From NCBI GenBank assembly GCA_963920765.1, contig OY987247.1, positions 248,001 through 312,000 of the forward strand: a stretch of 64,000 bases of DNA, given 5' to 3'. This stretch comes from Ulota crispa. Its lineage: Eukaryota > Streptophyta > Bryopsida > Orthotrichales > Orthotrichaceae. Shown in pieces: positions 33,960-44,380 of this stretch. Made by a program: the position numbers and the translations under genes. A model generated the notes under the pieces. That model worked only from the letters and a program-made list of their open reading frames with translations. It was not told the DNA's origin and made no database searches. Numbering within the stretch: position 1 is the stretch's first letter; every line of letters begins with the position of its first letter.

Positions 33960-35155
33960 AATTTCATAAAGATTTTAAAAAGATTCTCAAAGATTCCAAA
34001 AAGGTTCTTGAAAATTCTTAGCAATTCTCAAAGATTTTTAAGAGTTCCAAAAAGATTCTCAAAAGATTCCCAAAGATTTCCAAAGATTCTCAAAGATTCT
34101 TAAAGATTCTTGAAGCTTCTCAAAGCTTCTAGGAAGATTCCAAGATTATTCTTAAAGATTTTCAAAAATTCTCAAAAAATTTCAAAATTCCTAGAACATT
34201 TCCAAAGATTCTCAAATATTCCAAACTATTTTCAAAGATTCTCAAGAATTCTCAAATATTCCTAAAAGATTTTCAAAGATTCCAAGAAGATTCTCAAAGA
34301 TTCCAAAAAAACTTGAAAAGATTTCCAAAGATTTCCAGAGATTATCAAGGATTCCTAATAGATTCTCAAAGATTCTCAAACATTCTCAATTGTCCTCAAA
34401 CATTCTCAAAGATTCCAAGAAAACTTGAAAAGATTTCCAAAGGTTTTCAAACATTCTCAAAGATTCTTAAAGATTCTCAATTGTCCTCAAACACTCTCAA
34501 AGATTCCAAAAAAACTTGAAAAGATTTCCAAAGGTTTCCAAAGATCCCCTAAGATTCCTAAAAGATTCTCAAAGATTCTCAAAGATTCTCAAAGATTCTC
34601 AAAGATTCCAAGAAAACTTGAAAAGACTCCCAAAGACTTCTAGAAATTCTCAAGGATTCCTAAAAGATTCTCAAAGATTCTCAAAGATTCTCAATTATCC
34701 TCAAACATTCTCAAAGATTCCAAAAGAACTTGAAAAGATTCTTGAAGATTTCCAAAGATTCTCAAAGATTCTCAATTGTCCTCAAACATTCTCAAAGATT
34801 CCAAAAAAACTTGAAACAATTTTCAAAGATTTCCAAAGATTCTCAAAGATTCTCAATTGTCCTCAAACATTCTCAAAGATTCCAAAAAAATTTGAAAAGA
34901 TTTCCAAAGATTCTAAAAGATTCCAAAAAGATTTTCAAAGATTCTAAAATCTTGAGAAGATTCTTAAATATTCTTTAAAATCCTGACAAGATTCTCTATG
35001 ATTCCCAAAAGATTCTTAAAGATTCTTAAAGATTCACAAAAAATTTGCAAAAGATTCCCAAAAGATTCTTAAAGATTCACAAAAAATTTGCAAAAGATTC
35101 CCAAAAGATTCTTAAAGATTCACAAAAAATTTGCAAAAGATTCCCAAAAGATTCC
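33960..35155. repeat. 10-bp-period array inside CACTA copy 2
   Basis: About 1.2 kb of CAAAGATTCT units, the longest of the three arrays. It ends in a local 48-bp triplication (35,020-35,150, 'ttcacaaaaaatttgcaaaag'). Read on the plus strand it yields Lys/Asp/Ser/Phe-rich open frames up to 143 residues (34516-34947), all explained by the 10-bp period. Confidence 0.8.
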
Positions 35156-35312
35156 AAAATTGCTGTTGATTTAGATAACGGTGTCCAAATCAACAAAACA
35201 TATTTAGTTTTTTACAAAATTTTGTTAAACTAGTCAATTAGCGTGGGCAAGTGCCCAAATCAACAAGAAACTGTTGGTTTTCTGTTGTTTTGGACGGAGT
35301 TTTCTACTAGTT

Positions 35313-35880
35313 TAGTTATGTGGAAATCTTTCTAGAATTAATTGACCCTAAGAAAATGATGACCCCTTTGCAGGCCACCATTTTTCAATAGTGGCCAAAA
35401 GAGGGGGCATTTCTTTTCTCAGAATTCACATGCTTGTGTGGGGCTGAAATTTGCTCTAGGGTTTCATGTTGGGATAAGGTGATCCCATGATTTTTTGCAA
35501 AAGCATTGGAGTCAGTTGTCGTTGCTGTTGACTTCCTTGAAGCACACATTCTCCTAGACTTGCTCTAGGGTTTAGAGTAAAGTGGGGGTTTATTGAAATT
35601 TATTACCAAAAACAAGTAGAATGGGCTGATTTCTGCACCATAGGGTTCTCTTAGGGTGATGGTATGTTGGAATTTTTGTGGATTTAATTGACTACAAAGA
35701 AATGGTGACCCCTTCTCAATTCACCATTTCCAAAAAGTGATCAAAGGTAGGGGCATTATATCCTTGATTCTTTTTATTACTAGATGGGGCTGAAATTTGC
35801 ACTATGGTTTCATGCTAGGATAAGGTGCCCCTATGATTTTTTGTGGAGGCAATAGGGTTGTTGTTAGTGGGGACTAGAGC
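35313..35880. repeat. Inverted satellite-flank module
   Basis: In reverse complement this matches the module at 13.86-14.10 kb and 21.48-21.86 kb: 'ggtcacc', 'ttggccact', 'tagggtttcatg' and 'catgattttttgc' appear in reverse. The module is duplicated in itself, with two 'ttgaccctaagaaaatgatgacccc'-like starts at about 35,340 and 35,690. It shows that satellite-related sequence exists on both sides of the window's centre in opposite orientation. Confidence 0.6.
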
Positions 35881-35984
35881 ATTTTTTCAAGTTTTTGTTG
35901 GCTGCTAGATTGCACCCAGAAGATAAAGGGTAATAAATGACAAATAAAACTCCAAAATTGTCGAAAGAAATCGCCAAGTCAAGG

Positions 35985-36130
35985 CTTCAAATAAGAAAAG
36001 AAATTGGATGATATTGCCAAATTGTGGATGAAAACCAAATTGTTGACAAGTGATATGTGCTAATGTGATATTCTCTTTCCAATAATTCAATGAATGTTGA
36101 AATCTAGAGCACCACTATAACATTTTGAAT
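35985..36130. repeat. Dispersed repeat shared with 7.53-7.66 kb
   Basis: Same-orientation second copy of the sequence around 'ccaaattgtggatgaaaacc' and 'gagcaccactataacatttt'. Confidence 0.45.
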
Positions 36131-37560
36131 TGCCACTATTACACTTTGTAATAATGGGAGACAATTGCCTTTGTGGTGACCGGCTTGATTGACACATTTG
36201 GCCAAACAACCGCTACGACTTAGGTTGAAGTGGGGTTTTATTTCAAAGTTCACAATGTATGGAACCAGACTAATTATCTTGTTGTAGGGTTATGTTGTAG
36301 CGACATTTATATTTCATGTGGATTTTGTCAGTTGTTATCTTGGTGCCTAAAGGATTGTGATACCGTAAAGTCAGTACATTTACAATGGATATTAGAAAAG
36401 AATGGGGGTTCACTCAAACCAAATTGATTTCTTTATCTACAGTTTAGGGCGGGTACTATTCAGGTTAGGCAAAGTTTAATATATGAAACCCAATGGTTAT
36501 TCCTATGATGGCAGAATACGCTGGACATAGTAGTATTGGACCTTATGGTACCGATACACAATGCTGAACGGTGGGTCATCATTCATGGTCATAGAGGTGA
36601 ATGCAAGGACATTCACATTTGAAATCGTCAACAATTTTCTAGCAGGATGCTTGAGTATGAAAATCAAGAACCCCCGCAAAAAATTCTAGCGAGATCCCAC
36701 CTCCACAATTGATATCAACATTCCGTCATTACGTTGCTCTCCACGTTGGAACACTCTCACCGCTTGATTTTGATTGTGCGCAATCTTGATTTTGTTATCG
36801 TTTACTCTATTCAAGTCAAACTATAGTTCTCTTCTGGGTTCAGATTTGTAATATTGTGATGCCACGCAGTGTTGGAGGTTGAGCGGAGCGTGTTCAGCAT
36901 CAACTTGCGGAGGCGCTTTGCTCTAAGTTACTTCAGGGCGGGCAATATTTAGCATTGCGGAGTGATCCACCAAGCTCTGGCATAGAATGCTTCAAACTCA
37001 TAGAAGTAATGTTCAGCGCAAACTTAGCCAACTCTATGCTTTTCTTGTCGTCATCAATTAGAGATTATTAGTTGTCTGTTGTAATTCTGCAATGACCTTG
37101 AGTGCTTTACTAGACTACTTTACGTGTCGATAATGCTAAACGCGTGCGCAATGGCTATGACAATCTGTTCATCGGATTTTTGTTCAATTTCATAGATGAT
37201 TTTGAGAAGTTTGCTTGCTACAACGCTATATTGTGTCATAAAGAGCCGCTAAGATTGACAAGGAAAATTTGTAATAGCAGGATGTATTACGGATGATTTT
37301 GCGTATTCACAAGCCATGATATGCATTTGTATATACCATTAGAATTCCGTATGCTTGGAGATGTGTAAATGTTATGATTTGGCAATTGATTTAGGATTAG
37401 TAGTTACCCATGTGATAGTCCGTACTAGTTCAGTAATTTGATTATTCAAGAACTTCATTAATTGTTGTGATGATTTAAATTCTAGTATAAAGTATATAGC
37501 CCCTATTGTTCGTACACTCTGTCAACAAATCAATGTGAAGCTACAACTCACATCCTGGAT
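36131..37560. other. Intergenic DNA, nothing recognised
   Basis: Base composition is slightly richer in GC than the AT-rich intergenic tracts and resembles the palindrome-bearing stretches. No frame gives a recognisable protein. No copies of the GGATCC palindrome were seen before 37,571. Confidence 0.4.
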
Positions 37561-37570
37561 ACGCTCTAGA

Positions 37571-37966
37571 TCATCGTGGGATCCCACGTTACTGTGAGTG
37601 CTCTTTGTTCAAGCTATTACGGTTATTTGATACTTATGTGAACCATATAGTTTTGTTAGATCCAACAATACATTTAGCCACTGCATCGTGGGATCCTACA
37701 ATAGAGGTTGGAGTTTGGCATTAATTGGCCAAATCATCATGGGATCACACGATGGAGATCAAATGCGCTCAATGAATGCAGTCAATGCATCGTGGGATTC
37801 CACAATAGATGTTGGTGATGTTAATTATTAGGTAAGGATTGTTACGACAGATTATACAATTTACATTGTTGTCATTGTATCATCAGACGTGTCCGCTGGA
37901 TTTTAAAAAGTAACTTTGATATTGCTGTTTCATTGGGGTCATTGGTTTGTGGGATCCCACAATAAG
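37571..37966. repeat. Cluster of five GTGGGATCCCAC near-palindromes
   Basis: Copies lie at 37571-37588, 37684-37702, 37735-37755, 37788-37808 and 37947-37962. The last is the perfect TTGTGGGATCCCACAA. They precede the first coding-like segment of the DUF7869-like gene, mirroring the cluster ahead of the FCP1-like gene. Confidence 0.75.
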
Positions 37967-39412
37967 TTGAAATTTACTGAAATAGTTAGTTCGGTGGTTT
38001 GTGGCATATTAATGATACGTTTTGTTGTAGTGACCTCATTTGTTGGTCTTGGATGCTATGTGCAGGATCTGAAACATAATTTGCAAAAGGTCTTGACTGC
38101 GACGTACTATGAGCCAATCCGATCAAGCGAATATGGAACCCTCTATTGAATCATTTGTCTATGTAGCACCAAAAAATACAATTGTTCTATTTTCACAAGA
38201 TGAATCTCATAGCTCCTCTAGATTTTTGGAATCAATCAATACCGAAGACTCTGTCAAGCTTGTTATTGCTAGAGTTGGAGAAGTTGGTGAAGGCATGATA
38301 GTTGAGGCACGGCCATTGGGTGAATGGCTTGGGGTTGATATTCCTTTAGAGCCCTGGGTCTTCACTCTGTTACGGCCCATATTTATTACTTCCGCTATTA
38401 GTAATCTAGATGTGGATCCTTGTCAGAGAGATTTGCGACTCTAGGAAATGTTGTCAGCCAATCTATTCTTTGGAGGATATCTGGTGTTAGTAGGTCCTCA
38501 GGGCAACCCGCAATGGATGCATCACCTTTCATTCCCCAGAAGAAGTAGGTAGGACTTGAATTGAACTAAAAGATCAAGGTAGGTGACCTGCTTTCATCCG
38601 GTTGCATAAACTATTGCATGGCAGACGATAATTTCCAAAATGGAATATTAGGTGAGGATGATGTCAAAGTAATTGTTTTGGATGTGTTCCAAGGCAATAA
38701 AGACACCATTATGACTCATTGTAGGTTGCCATTACATTTATGCTACTTTCCCAATGGTCGGTGTTTCAAAGAAATACGTGAGCATTTTGCAGCAATACAT
38801 ATTACAGAGGATCCCCTCGCATATTTAGGTGGGAGGATGAAAGCTCCTTATTGTTTCATAGTGCAAAAACTAATTTTTGGCATCAAAGACACCCAATATA
38901 TGTGTAACACACAAAAGGAGGAAATCCAAAAGGTGGGTTTCCAAAAGTGCTGCGACAGTCATTGCTGCCAGTTCTTTCCTCAGGAAGAAACATTGAAGGT
39001 CAAGCAAAAGTTCTACCTCAAGTCATTTGAAGATCGCTCTGAATACAAGATTGCTACCGGAGGTCAAATTCATGCAAAAGGCGCAATCAGAAATCGTAAT
39101 TTCATCACTCTTGGTGGAACTAAAGTCTGCACGACGGCATGGCATCTGATTCATGGTATTCCAAAGTCAACACATCACAATTGCATTGATTTGTACAAAG
39201 CTGGAGTATTATCTAGGACTCACAGAAACAAAGGGATTAAAGGTCCCAAGATTGCAACTGTCTAGATCTCTGGAACAATGAAAGCTATCATTGACAATAA
39301 CGCCAATCAAATGCCTCACCAGATGCACAGCATCGAAAATAGGAGGATGGATACATAGAAGTTCCTTCCAGCTGGGAATAACTGGAAACGCATACGAGCT
39401 AACGCCAACGAG

Positions 39413-40487
39413 GTATTTCTCTTCCCTCAATTCTGATTTTGTCTAGCTCATCTTGGAATCCAATGATGAGTTTATCTATTTTTAGATCTGGCCTTGGTTG
39501 TATGCTTTTGTTTGAATTCATTGAGTAATCTTCAAATCGCACATCTATTTCTGATGCCCTTATGAGGTCAATGTGGAATCCTACAATAAACTTAGTTGTA
39601 ATCAAATTCTCTTCTATACCAAGGGTATGACGGTCATTTAGTATTCTTCTTTTGTCATTTTCACATTTATTGCTGCTTTGACATATCTTAACAACAAGAG
39701 TTTTATGGATGAGTAGTTGAATGCTAACTACAGGCTCCCGGGTGGATGCATGGTCAGATGGACCAAAATGTGTGTCCTATTCAATTTTCAGGAACATGTT
39801 TGTTTGCATGGTTTATTTCTTATAGAAGAAAGAGCTTGGAAACATCATAAATTAGTGAATTTAATCTATACTTGTCCATAAAACAAAATATGTAATCAAT
39901 GTTTGTTAAAATTGATAATATAAGAAATAAGGAACATTTCAATGCATGTATTTGGACTGTCCCATTCACAACATCCAATGAATATGATAGACATAATGTA
40001 TCAAGTGAGTTATAATGCTTACATAGGGACTACATATGAAATTTAGCATCTTTTAAGTATTTCAAAAACGTGCTATAATTTTAGAGAAGTGATATACACT
40101 ATATGCTATGGACTTTTTAGTGCCCAAATTAAGGCTAAATGATTAGGTGGCAATATCTTAAAGATTTTACCATTGTTTTAGTTTTTTATTTTTCTTTTGC
40201 AAAAGCCTTCCTAATGGCTACATGGACCTGGTCTTATTTTTTATAATGCACATATTTTTATAAAGGAAAACAAACACTTTGTGATCCATATCCATAGAAA
40301 TCTCAGAATTATGGACTTTTATGAGGTTTTATCTGCTGATTTTGGTCCACTCGACCATGCATACCTCTTTCCTCCGATGAGCTAGTTCACTATTAGCAAA
40401 ATCAAGAAGGAGCTTTTCAACAATGTTTTGATCAAGCTTGTTTGTAGCTCCTTTGCCAAATGTAGTACCTACAATTGACTTTAATAG
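39413..40487 (+). other. Large intron of the DUF7869-like gene
   Basis: Donor GTATTT, acceptor TAATAG. It contains degenerate palindromes at 39448-39469 and 39570-39587, then ~700 bp of AT-rich DNA (39.66-40.33 kb) that may be a separate insertion. A further coding-like piece at 40.34-40.48 kb ('FGPLDHAYLFPP') may be a small exon, so the splice structure is provisional. Confidence 0.45.
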
Positions 40488-42065
40488 TTTCTACTCAAGA
40501 CTCCAAAAGGGAGTCCTGAGTACGTGGAGTTCCTCAGGCAACGAATTGAGCATTTGAATCACCAATTGTCTTGCCGTCAACTATACAAGTCTTGGCGCGA
40601 GGAGTTGAAAAGGAATCCAATAGAATTCCTTTGCGTTATTCACAACAAGATGGACGCTGCTAAAACAGCTCTTTCAAGGATGCAAGCGACAACAAAGAGA
40701 ATAGCTGGTCTTGGGCAGCTTCCAATCAGTGTAACCGGAATGGTAGCTCATGGTCATGTTGATGGTGCTTATGTACATTATGCTTCGTTGTGTTGGCCAG
40801 GCAACTTGAACTTCACCGTCTCTTCCTTAGCAAGGTTGTCTTGCCGATTGGAGGGTCCTCCTATTCGTGAATTTGGAGAATTATTTCCTTTTCCACCTGC
40901 AAATCCAATGTTTGAGGCGCTTCTCAAAGGAAAATCTAGGTGTTTGGAGAGCTTAGTTCTAACCGACCCTACCTCTCACTTAGGAGCTAAACCGCTGCCT
41001 ACAAATCTGTATCTACAACTTGACAATTCTGCCAAGGATAACAAGAACCAATATCTTATGGCATTTTTGTCTCTCCTCATGGCTCATGGTGTCTTCAAAG
41101 AAACTCAAGTTGGATTTTTGTTGGTGGGACACACTCATGAGGACATTGATGCTTATTTTAGTCACCTCTCTAAGGTTCTAAAGAGCAAAAACACTTTTGT
41201 AGTGGCCGTCTTGATGAAATCCTTCATGCAGTCCCAAGAGTTAGTGTTCATGCCAAAAATTATTGAAGAGGTTGGGGACTTCAAATCTTTTGTGAAAGAT
41301 TTTCAAAGCAGCGGTTCAGCTAGATTAATTGGGTTGAATGAGATGCACTTATTCCGGTTCTACGTAGACAGTGCAAAGGTGCCAATGATGAGATTTAAGA
41401 AATCCACCGTTGATATACAATGGCTACCGGCTGACCAGCCCTCTATTTGGATTTGGAAGCGAGATGACAATGGCAGGCCTATGCCCCCACTATGGAATCC
41501 AAGACTTGTTCCATTCAACCCCATGTGGGGCAGCAAAGTTCCAAAGAAGACAGGTTACCAAAACAAGGCAAGGGAAATGGCTCCGAAAGCTACAATGAAT
41601 AAAGGTTTCATGCTAATCGGATTGGAGAAGTACATTCAATATTGGAAGAATTGTATGGAAAAATGCAAGGGATTTGCAGCGTCGATTAGTCCATATGTTG
41701 ATTATTGGAAGCTCGTGTTATATGAGCTTCAAAAGCCTTTGCCTATCTGCCCTTTGGAATTATTGAAAGGTTTTTGGCCCAAACATGATTGGAGGGTGGC
41801 ACCCGACAATACAGATATGCTAGGAGTAGGGAGGAATCCAAGGGATGCTATCCTTGAGGAAGAAGAGCGTGAGCCTTATTGCGGTCTGACAAATGAAGCG
41901 CCACAAGAAAGTTTTAACCCTTGGCACGATATACGCCTTGGCTTGTGGGTCCTTCTTAGACCTGAGGACCCAATCGTGTGTGCTGTTTGGCTAGGAAGAG
42001 TTTTGTCCTCCGTTGGCTTAGTTCATGGTGAAGTGAATCACGGGAAGTTTTCAATTCAGTACTAG
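40488..42065 (+). CDS. Longest open segment of the DUF7869-like gene
   Basis: The longest intact frame in the window, about 525 codons from the acceptor at 40487 to TAG at 42063-42065. It is an exon, not a complete gene: upstream codons LLKTPKGSPEY are in frame and there is no ATG start. The D of 'QLDNSAKDNKNQ' lies at residues ~170-180 of the segment and 'VGHTHEDID' about 45 residues later. C-terminal sequence is rich in Trp and Pro ('MWGSKVPKKTGYQ', 'FWPKHDWRVAPDNTD'). After the TAG the same frame continues for 73 codons to 42284. Confidence 0.6.
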   Translation, partial: FLLKTPKGSPEYVEFLRQRIEHLNHQLSCRQLYKSWREELKRNPIEFLCVIHNKMDAAKTALSRMQATTKRIAGLGQLPISVTGMVAHGHVDGAYVHYASLCWPGNLNFTVSSLARLSCRLEGPPIREFGELFPFPPANPMFEALLKGKSRCLESLVLTDPTSHLGAKPLPTNLYLQLDNSAKDNKNQYLMAFLSLLMAHGVFKETQVGFLLVGHTHEDIDAYFSHLSKVLKSKNTFVVAVLMKSFMQSQELVFMPKIIEEVGDFKSFVKDFQSSGSARLIGLNEMHLFRFYVDSAKVPMMRFKKSTVDIQWLPADQPSIWIWKRDDNGRPMPPLWNPRLVPFNPMWGSKVPKKTGYQNKAREMAPKATMNKGFMLIGLEKYIQYWKNCMEKCKGFAASISPYVDYWKLVLYELQKPLPICPLELLKGFWPKHDWRVAPDNTDMLGVGRNPRDAILEEEEREPYCGLTNEAPQESFNPWHDIRLGLWVLLRPEDPIVCAVWLGRVLSSVGLVHGEVNHGKFSIQY

Positions 42066-42284
42066 CAATCCAATAATTCCAAAATTGATCTTCAGATGAA
42101 GTATAGTGATTGTTGGAACGGGAAATGGGTGGTGGAAAATATTGCCCTGACTTGGATCAACGCAACCTCTGTGGTGTACTCCACTTGGTCTAAAGTTGCG
42201 GAACCAAGGACAATGTCAATTTCAAAGTGGTGCCGTGATGCTGCTTTACACAATCTCAGTCGGGCCAACGAGGCTGACCCTTGA

Positions 42285-43235
42285 TCGAGTACCTTGCATT
42301 AGGATTTTGTTGTCATCTTAGGATCTCCCGCTCTGTACCAAGTTCTAGGTTGTATGCTTTTGCCATCATCGGGGGATCCCATGATATATCTTAGGTTCAA
42401 CTTTTCCGGGTGTCAATATAGTCAATGGATTGCCCAATGTTTTTCTACATCAAGTTGTCACTGTTTCACTTTCTTCGTGGGATTCCTCAATGTGTTCCAA
42501 GTACTTGACAGAAGGCATCGTGTTTTACTTTTGATTGTAGAGATATTGCCAAGGATATATCTAGTATATATTGGTTGTATGCTTCTTTAAGGACTTCTAT
42601 GGATTTGGTTTCAGTCATGGACTCATAAAGTTGAATAAAATCTATTTGTACTTATTGATTGCCCCTCTTCTAGCTTTTTTGACATGTACTTATGTCGTTT
42701 TGAGACCTTCAGGATAAGCATGCTACTTGGTTTGAATGTGGGGGTCATATTTCACTGGCATTCTATGAGGTTCAAGGAGAATGTGTTCTTGGTATGTTGA
42801 AGTATTCTTGAATTTGCATATTATTACGTCTTGTAGCTTATCTTATTTGTTATGTGGTTGCAACTTTTGCAAACTTTTCAAAGTATGCTTCCTACTCCGC
42901 ATATTCAAAGGTGAAGGTGTATCATTTGTGGTCATGAGACATTGATTGTCTGAATTTGTGCAACTGTTACAACCACAACCCCTTATTGAGTTCCTTGTCC
43001 TGCTCGGCATTATTGTTGTGGGATCTCACGACTAGCTTTACTCCTGGGACATGGGATCACTAAACTCTTCAAGAAACTTTCATGTTATGTTACAAAGATG
43101 AATGTGAGTTCCACATGCCCGAAATACCCTATGAAGTGACCCAATTATTCTTTTACAATCATATATATTGCTCTACAATCTTCCAAGGATCTACCTAACT
43201 TCCACTACATCGTGAAATACCACAATGGAAACATC
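42285..43235. other. 3' flank of the DUF7869-like gene with palindromes
   Basis: Near-palindromes lie at 42364-42386, 42473-42492, 43012-43033 and 43208-43228, becoming more diverged to the right. No gene was recognised. CACTA copy 3 inserted 8 bp beyond the last palindrome. Confidence 0.55.
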
Positions 43236-43384
43236 ATACACTAGTAGAAAACTCCTTCCAAAACAACAGAAAACCAACAATTTCTTGTTGATTTGGGCAC
43301 TTGCCCACGCTTATTGACTAATTTAACAGAATTTTATAAAAAACTAAATACGTTCTATTGATTTGGACACCATTATCTAAATCA

Positions 43385-44380
43385 ATAGAAATTTTGGAAT
43401 CTTTTGAAGATCTTTTGAGAATTTTTTGTGAATCTTTAAGAATCTTCAAGAATCTTTTGGGAATCATTGAAAATCTTTTCAGGATTTCTAAGAATATTTA
43501 AGAATCTTTTTGAGATTTTAGAATCTTTGAGAATCTTTTAGGAATCTTCATGAAACTTTAGAAATCTTTGGAAATCTTTTCAAGTTTTTTTGGAATCTTT
43601 GAGAATGTTTGAGAAAATTAAGAATCTTTGAGAATCTTTGAGAATCTTTGAGAATCTTTGATTATCTGTTAGGAATCTTTGAGAATCTTTTGGAATCTTT
43701 GAGAATCTTTTCAAGTTTTTTTGAAATCTTTGAGAATCTTTGAGAACAATTGAGAATCTTTGAGAATCTTCTAGGAATCTTTGAGAATCTTTTAGGAATC
43801 TTCATGAAACTTTAGAAATCTTTGGAAATCTTTTCAAGTTTTTTTGGAATCTTTGAGAATGTTTGAGAAAATTAAGAATCTTTGAGAATCTTTGAGAATC
43901 TTTGATAATCTTTGATAATCTGTTAGGAATCTTTGAAAATCTTTTGGAATCTTTGGAAATCTTTTCAAGTTTTTTTGGAATCTTTGAGAATGTTTGAGAA
44001 CAATTGAGAATCTTTGAGAATCTTCTAGGAATCTTTGAGAATCTTTTAGGAATCTTTGAGAATCTTTTAGGAATCTTTGAAAATCTTTTAGGAATATTTG
44101 AGAATTCTTGAGAATCTTTGAGAATAGTTTGGAATATTTGAGATTCTTTGGAAATGTTCTAGGAATTTTGAAATTTTTTGAGAATTTTTGAAAATCTTTA
44201 TGACTAATCTTGGAATCTTCTTAGAAGCTTTGAGAAGCTTTGAGAAGCTTTGGAAATCTTTGGGAATCTTTTGAGAATCTTTTTGGAAATTTTAAAAATC
44301 TTTGAGAATCTCTGAGAATTTTCAAGAATCTTTTTGGAATCTTTGAGAATCTTTTTAAAATCTTTATGAAATTTGTTAAA
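43385..44380. repeat. 10-bp-period array inside CACTA copy 3
   Basis: About 1 kb of GAATCTTTGA units. A higher-order duplication of ~250 bp is visible: 43,535-43,690 recurs at 43,785-43,940, including 'aggaatcttcatgaaacttt' and 'gagaaaattaagaatc'. Confidence 0.8.

Larger units (their letters stand above)
31674..35312. mobile_element. Non-autonomous CACTA element, copy 2 (inverted)
   Basis: The left end CACTAGTAGAAAA (31674-31686) is intact. The right end TTTTCTACTAGTT (35300-35312) has lost its final G. Orientation is opposite to copies 1 and 3, and the shared parts (nested foldback element, tRNA-like patch, subterminal AAATCAACAGA motifs) are nearly identical by eye. Flanks AGT and TAG do not form a clean duplication. 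No transposase coding is present. The left side abuts the AGTCAT tract and the right side abuts satellite-related sequence. Confidence 0.85.
38109..42284 (+). pseudogene. DUF7869-like transposase-like gene, broken by TAG stops
   Basis: Coding-like segments lie at 38109-38540, 38618-39412 and 40488-42284. The intron 39413-40487 joins NANE to FLLKTPKGSPEYVEF in phase 0. The middle part has '(L)GGTKVCTTAWHLIHGIPKSTH' and 'GVLSRTHRNKGIKG', the N-terminal helix-rich signature of this family. The last part has 'LYLQLDNSAKDNKNQYLMAF' and 'FLLVGHTHEDIDAYFS', the core DUF7869 motifs, whose D...GH..(E)D.D pattern recalls RNase H-fold transposases. In-frame TAGs at 38442, 39263, 39356 and 42063 are each followed by sensible sequence. 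The product would be a nucleic-acid enzyme or domesticated transposase. No biochemical role is established to my knowledge. Confidence 0.65.

Noticed and set aside
34516..34947. 143-residue Lys/Ser/Phe-rich protein
   Set aside because: It is a translation of the 10-bp array. The other two frames give the same repeat, and length varies with the array.
38109..39265. Two separate intact genes
   Set aside because: Frames continue meaningfully past the TAG stops, and the second lacks a complete domain, so they are pieces of one broken gene.
24840..42284. Insertion from a giant DNA virus
   Set aside because: FCP1-like phosphatases also occur in such viruses, but this region has several spliceosomal-type introns and no capsid, polymerase or packaging genes that I can see.
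24504..43228. Palindromic repeats separated by unique sequence as a CRISPR array
   Set aside because: Spacing is irregular from tens to thousands of bases, the host is a plant nucleus, and the repeats lie in introns and flanks of eukaryotic genes.
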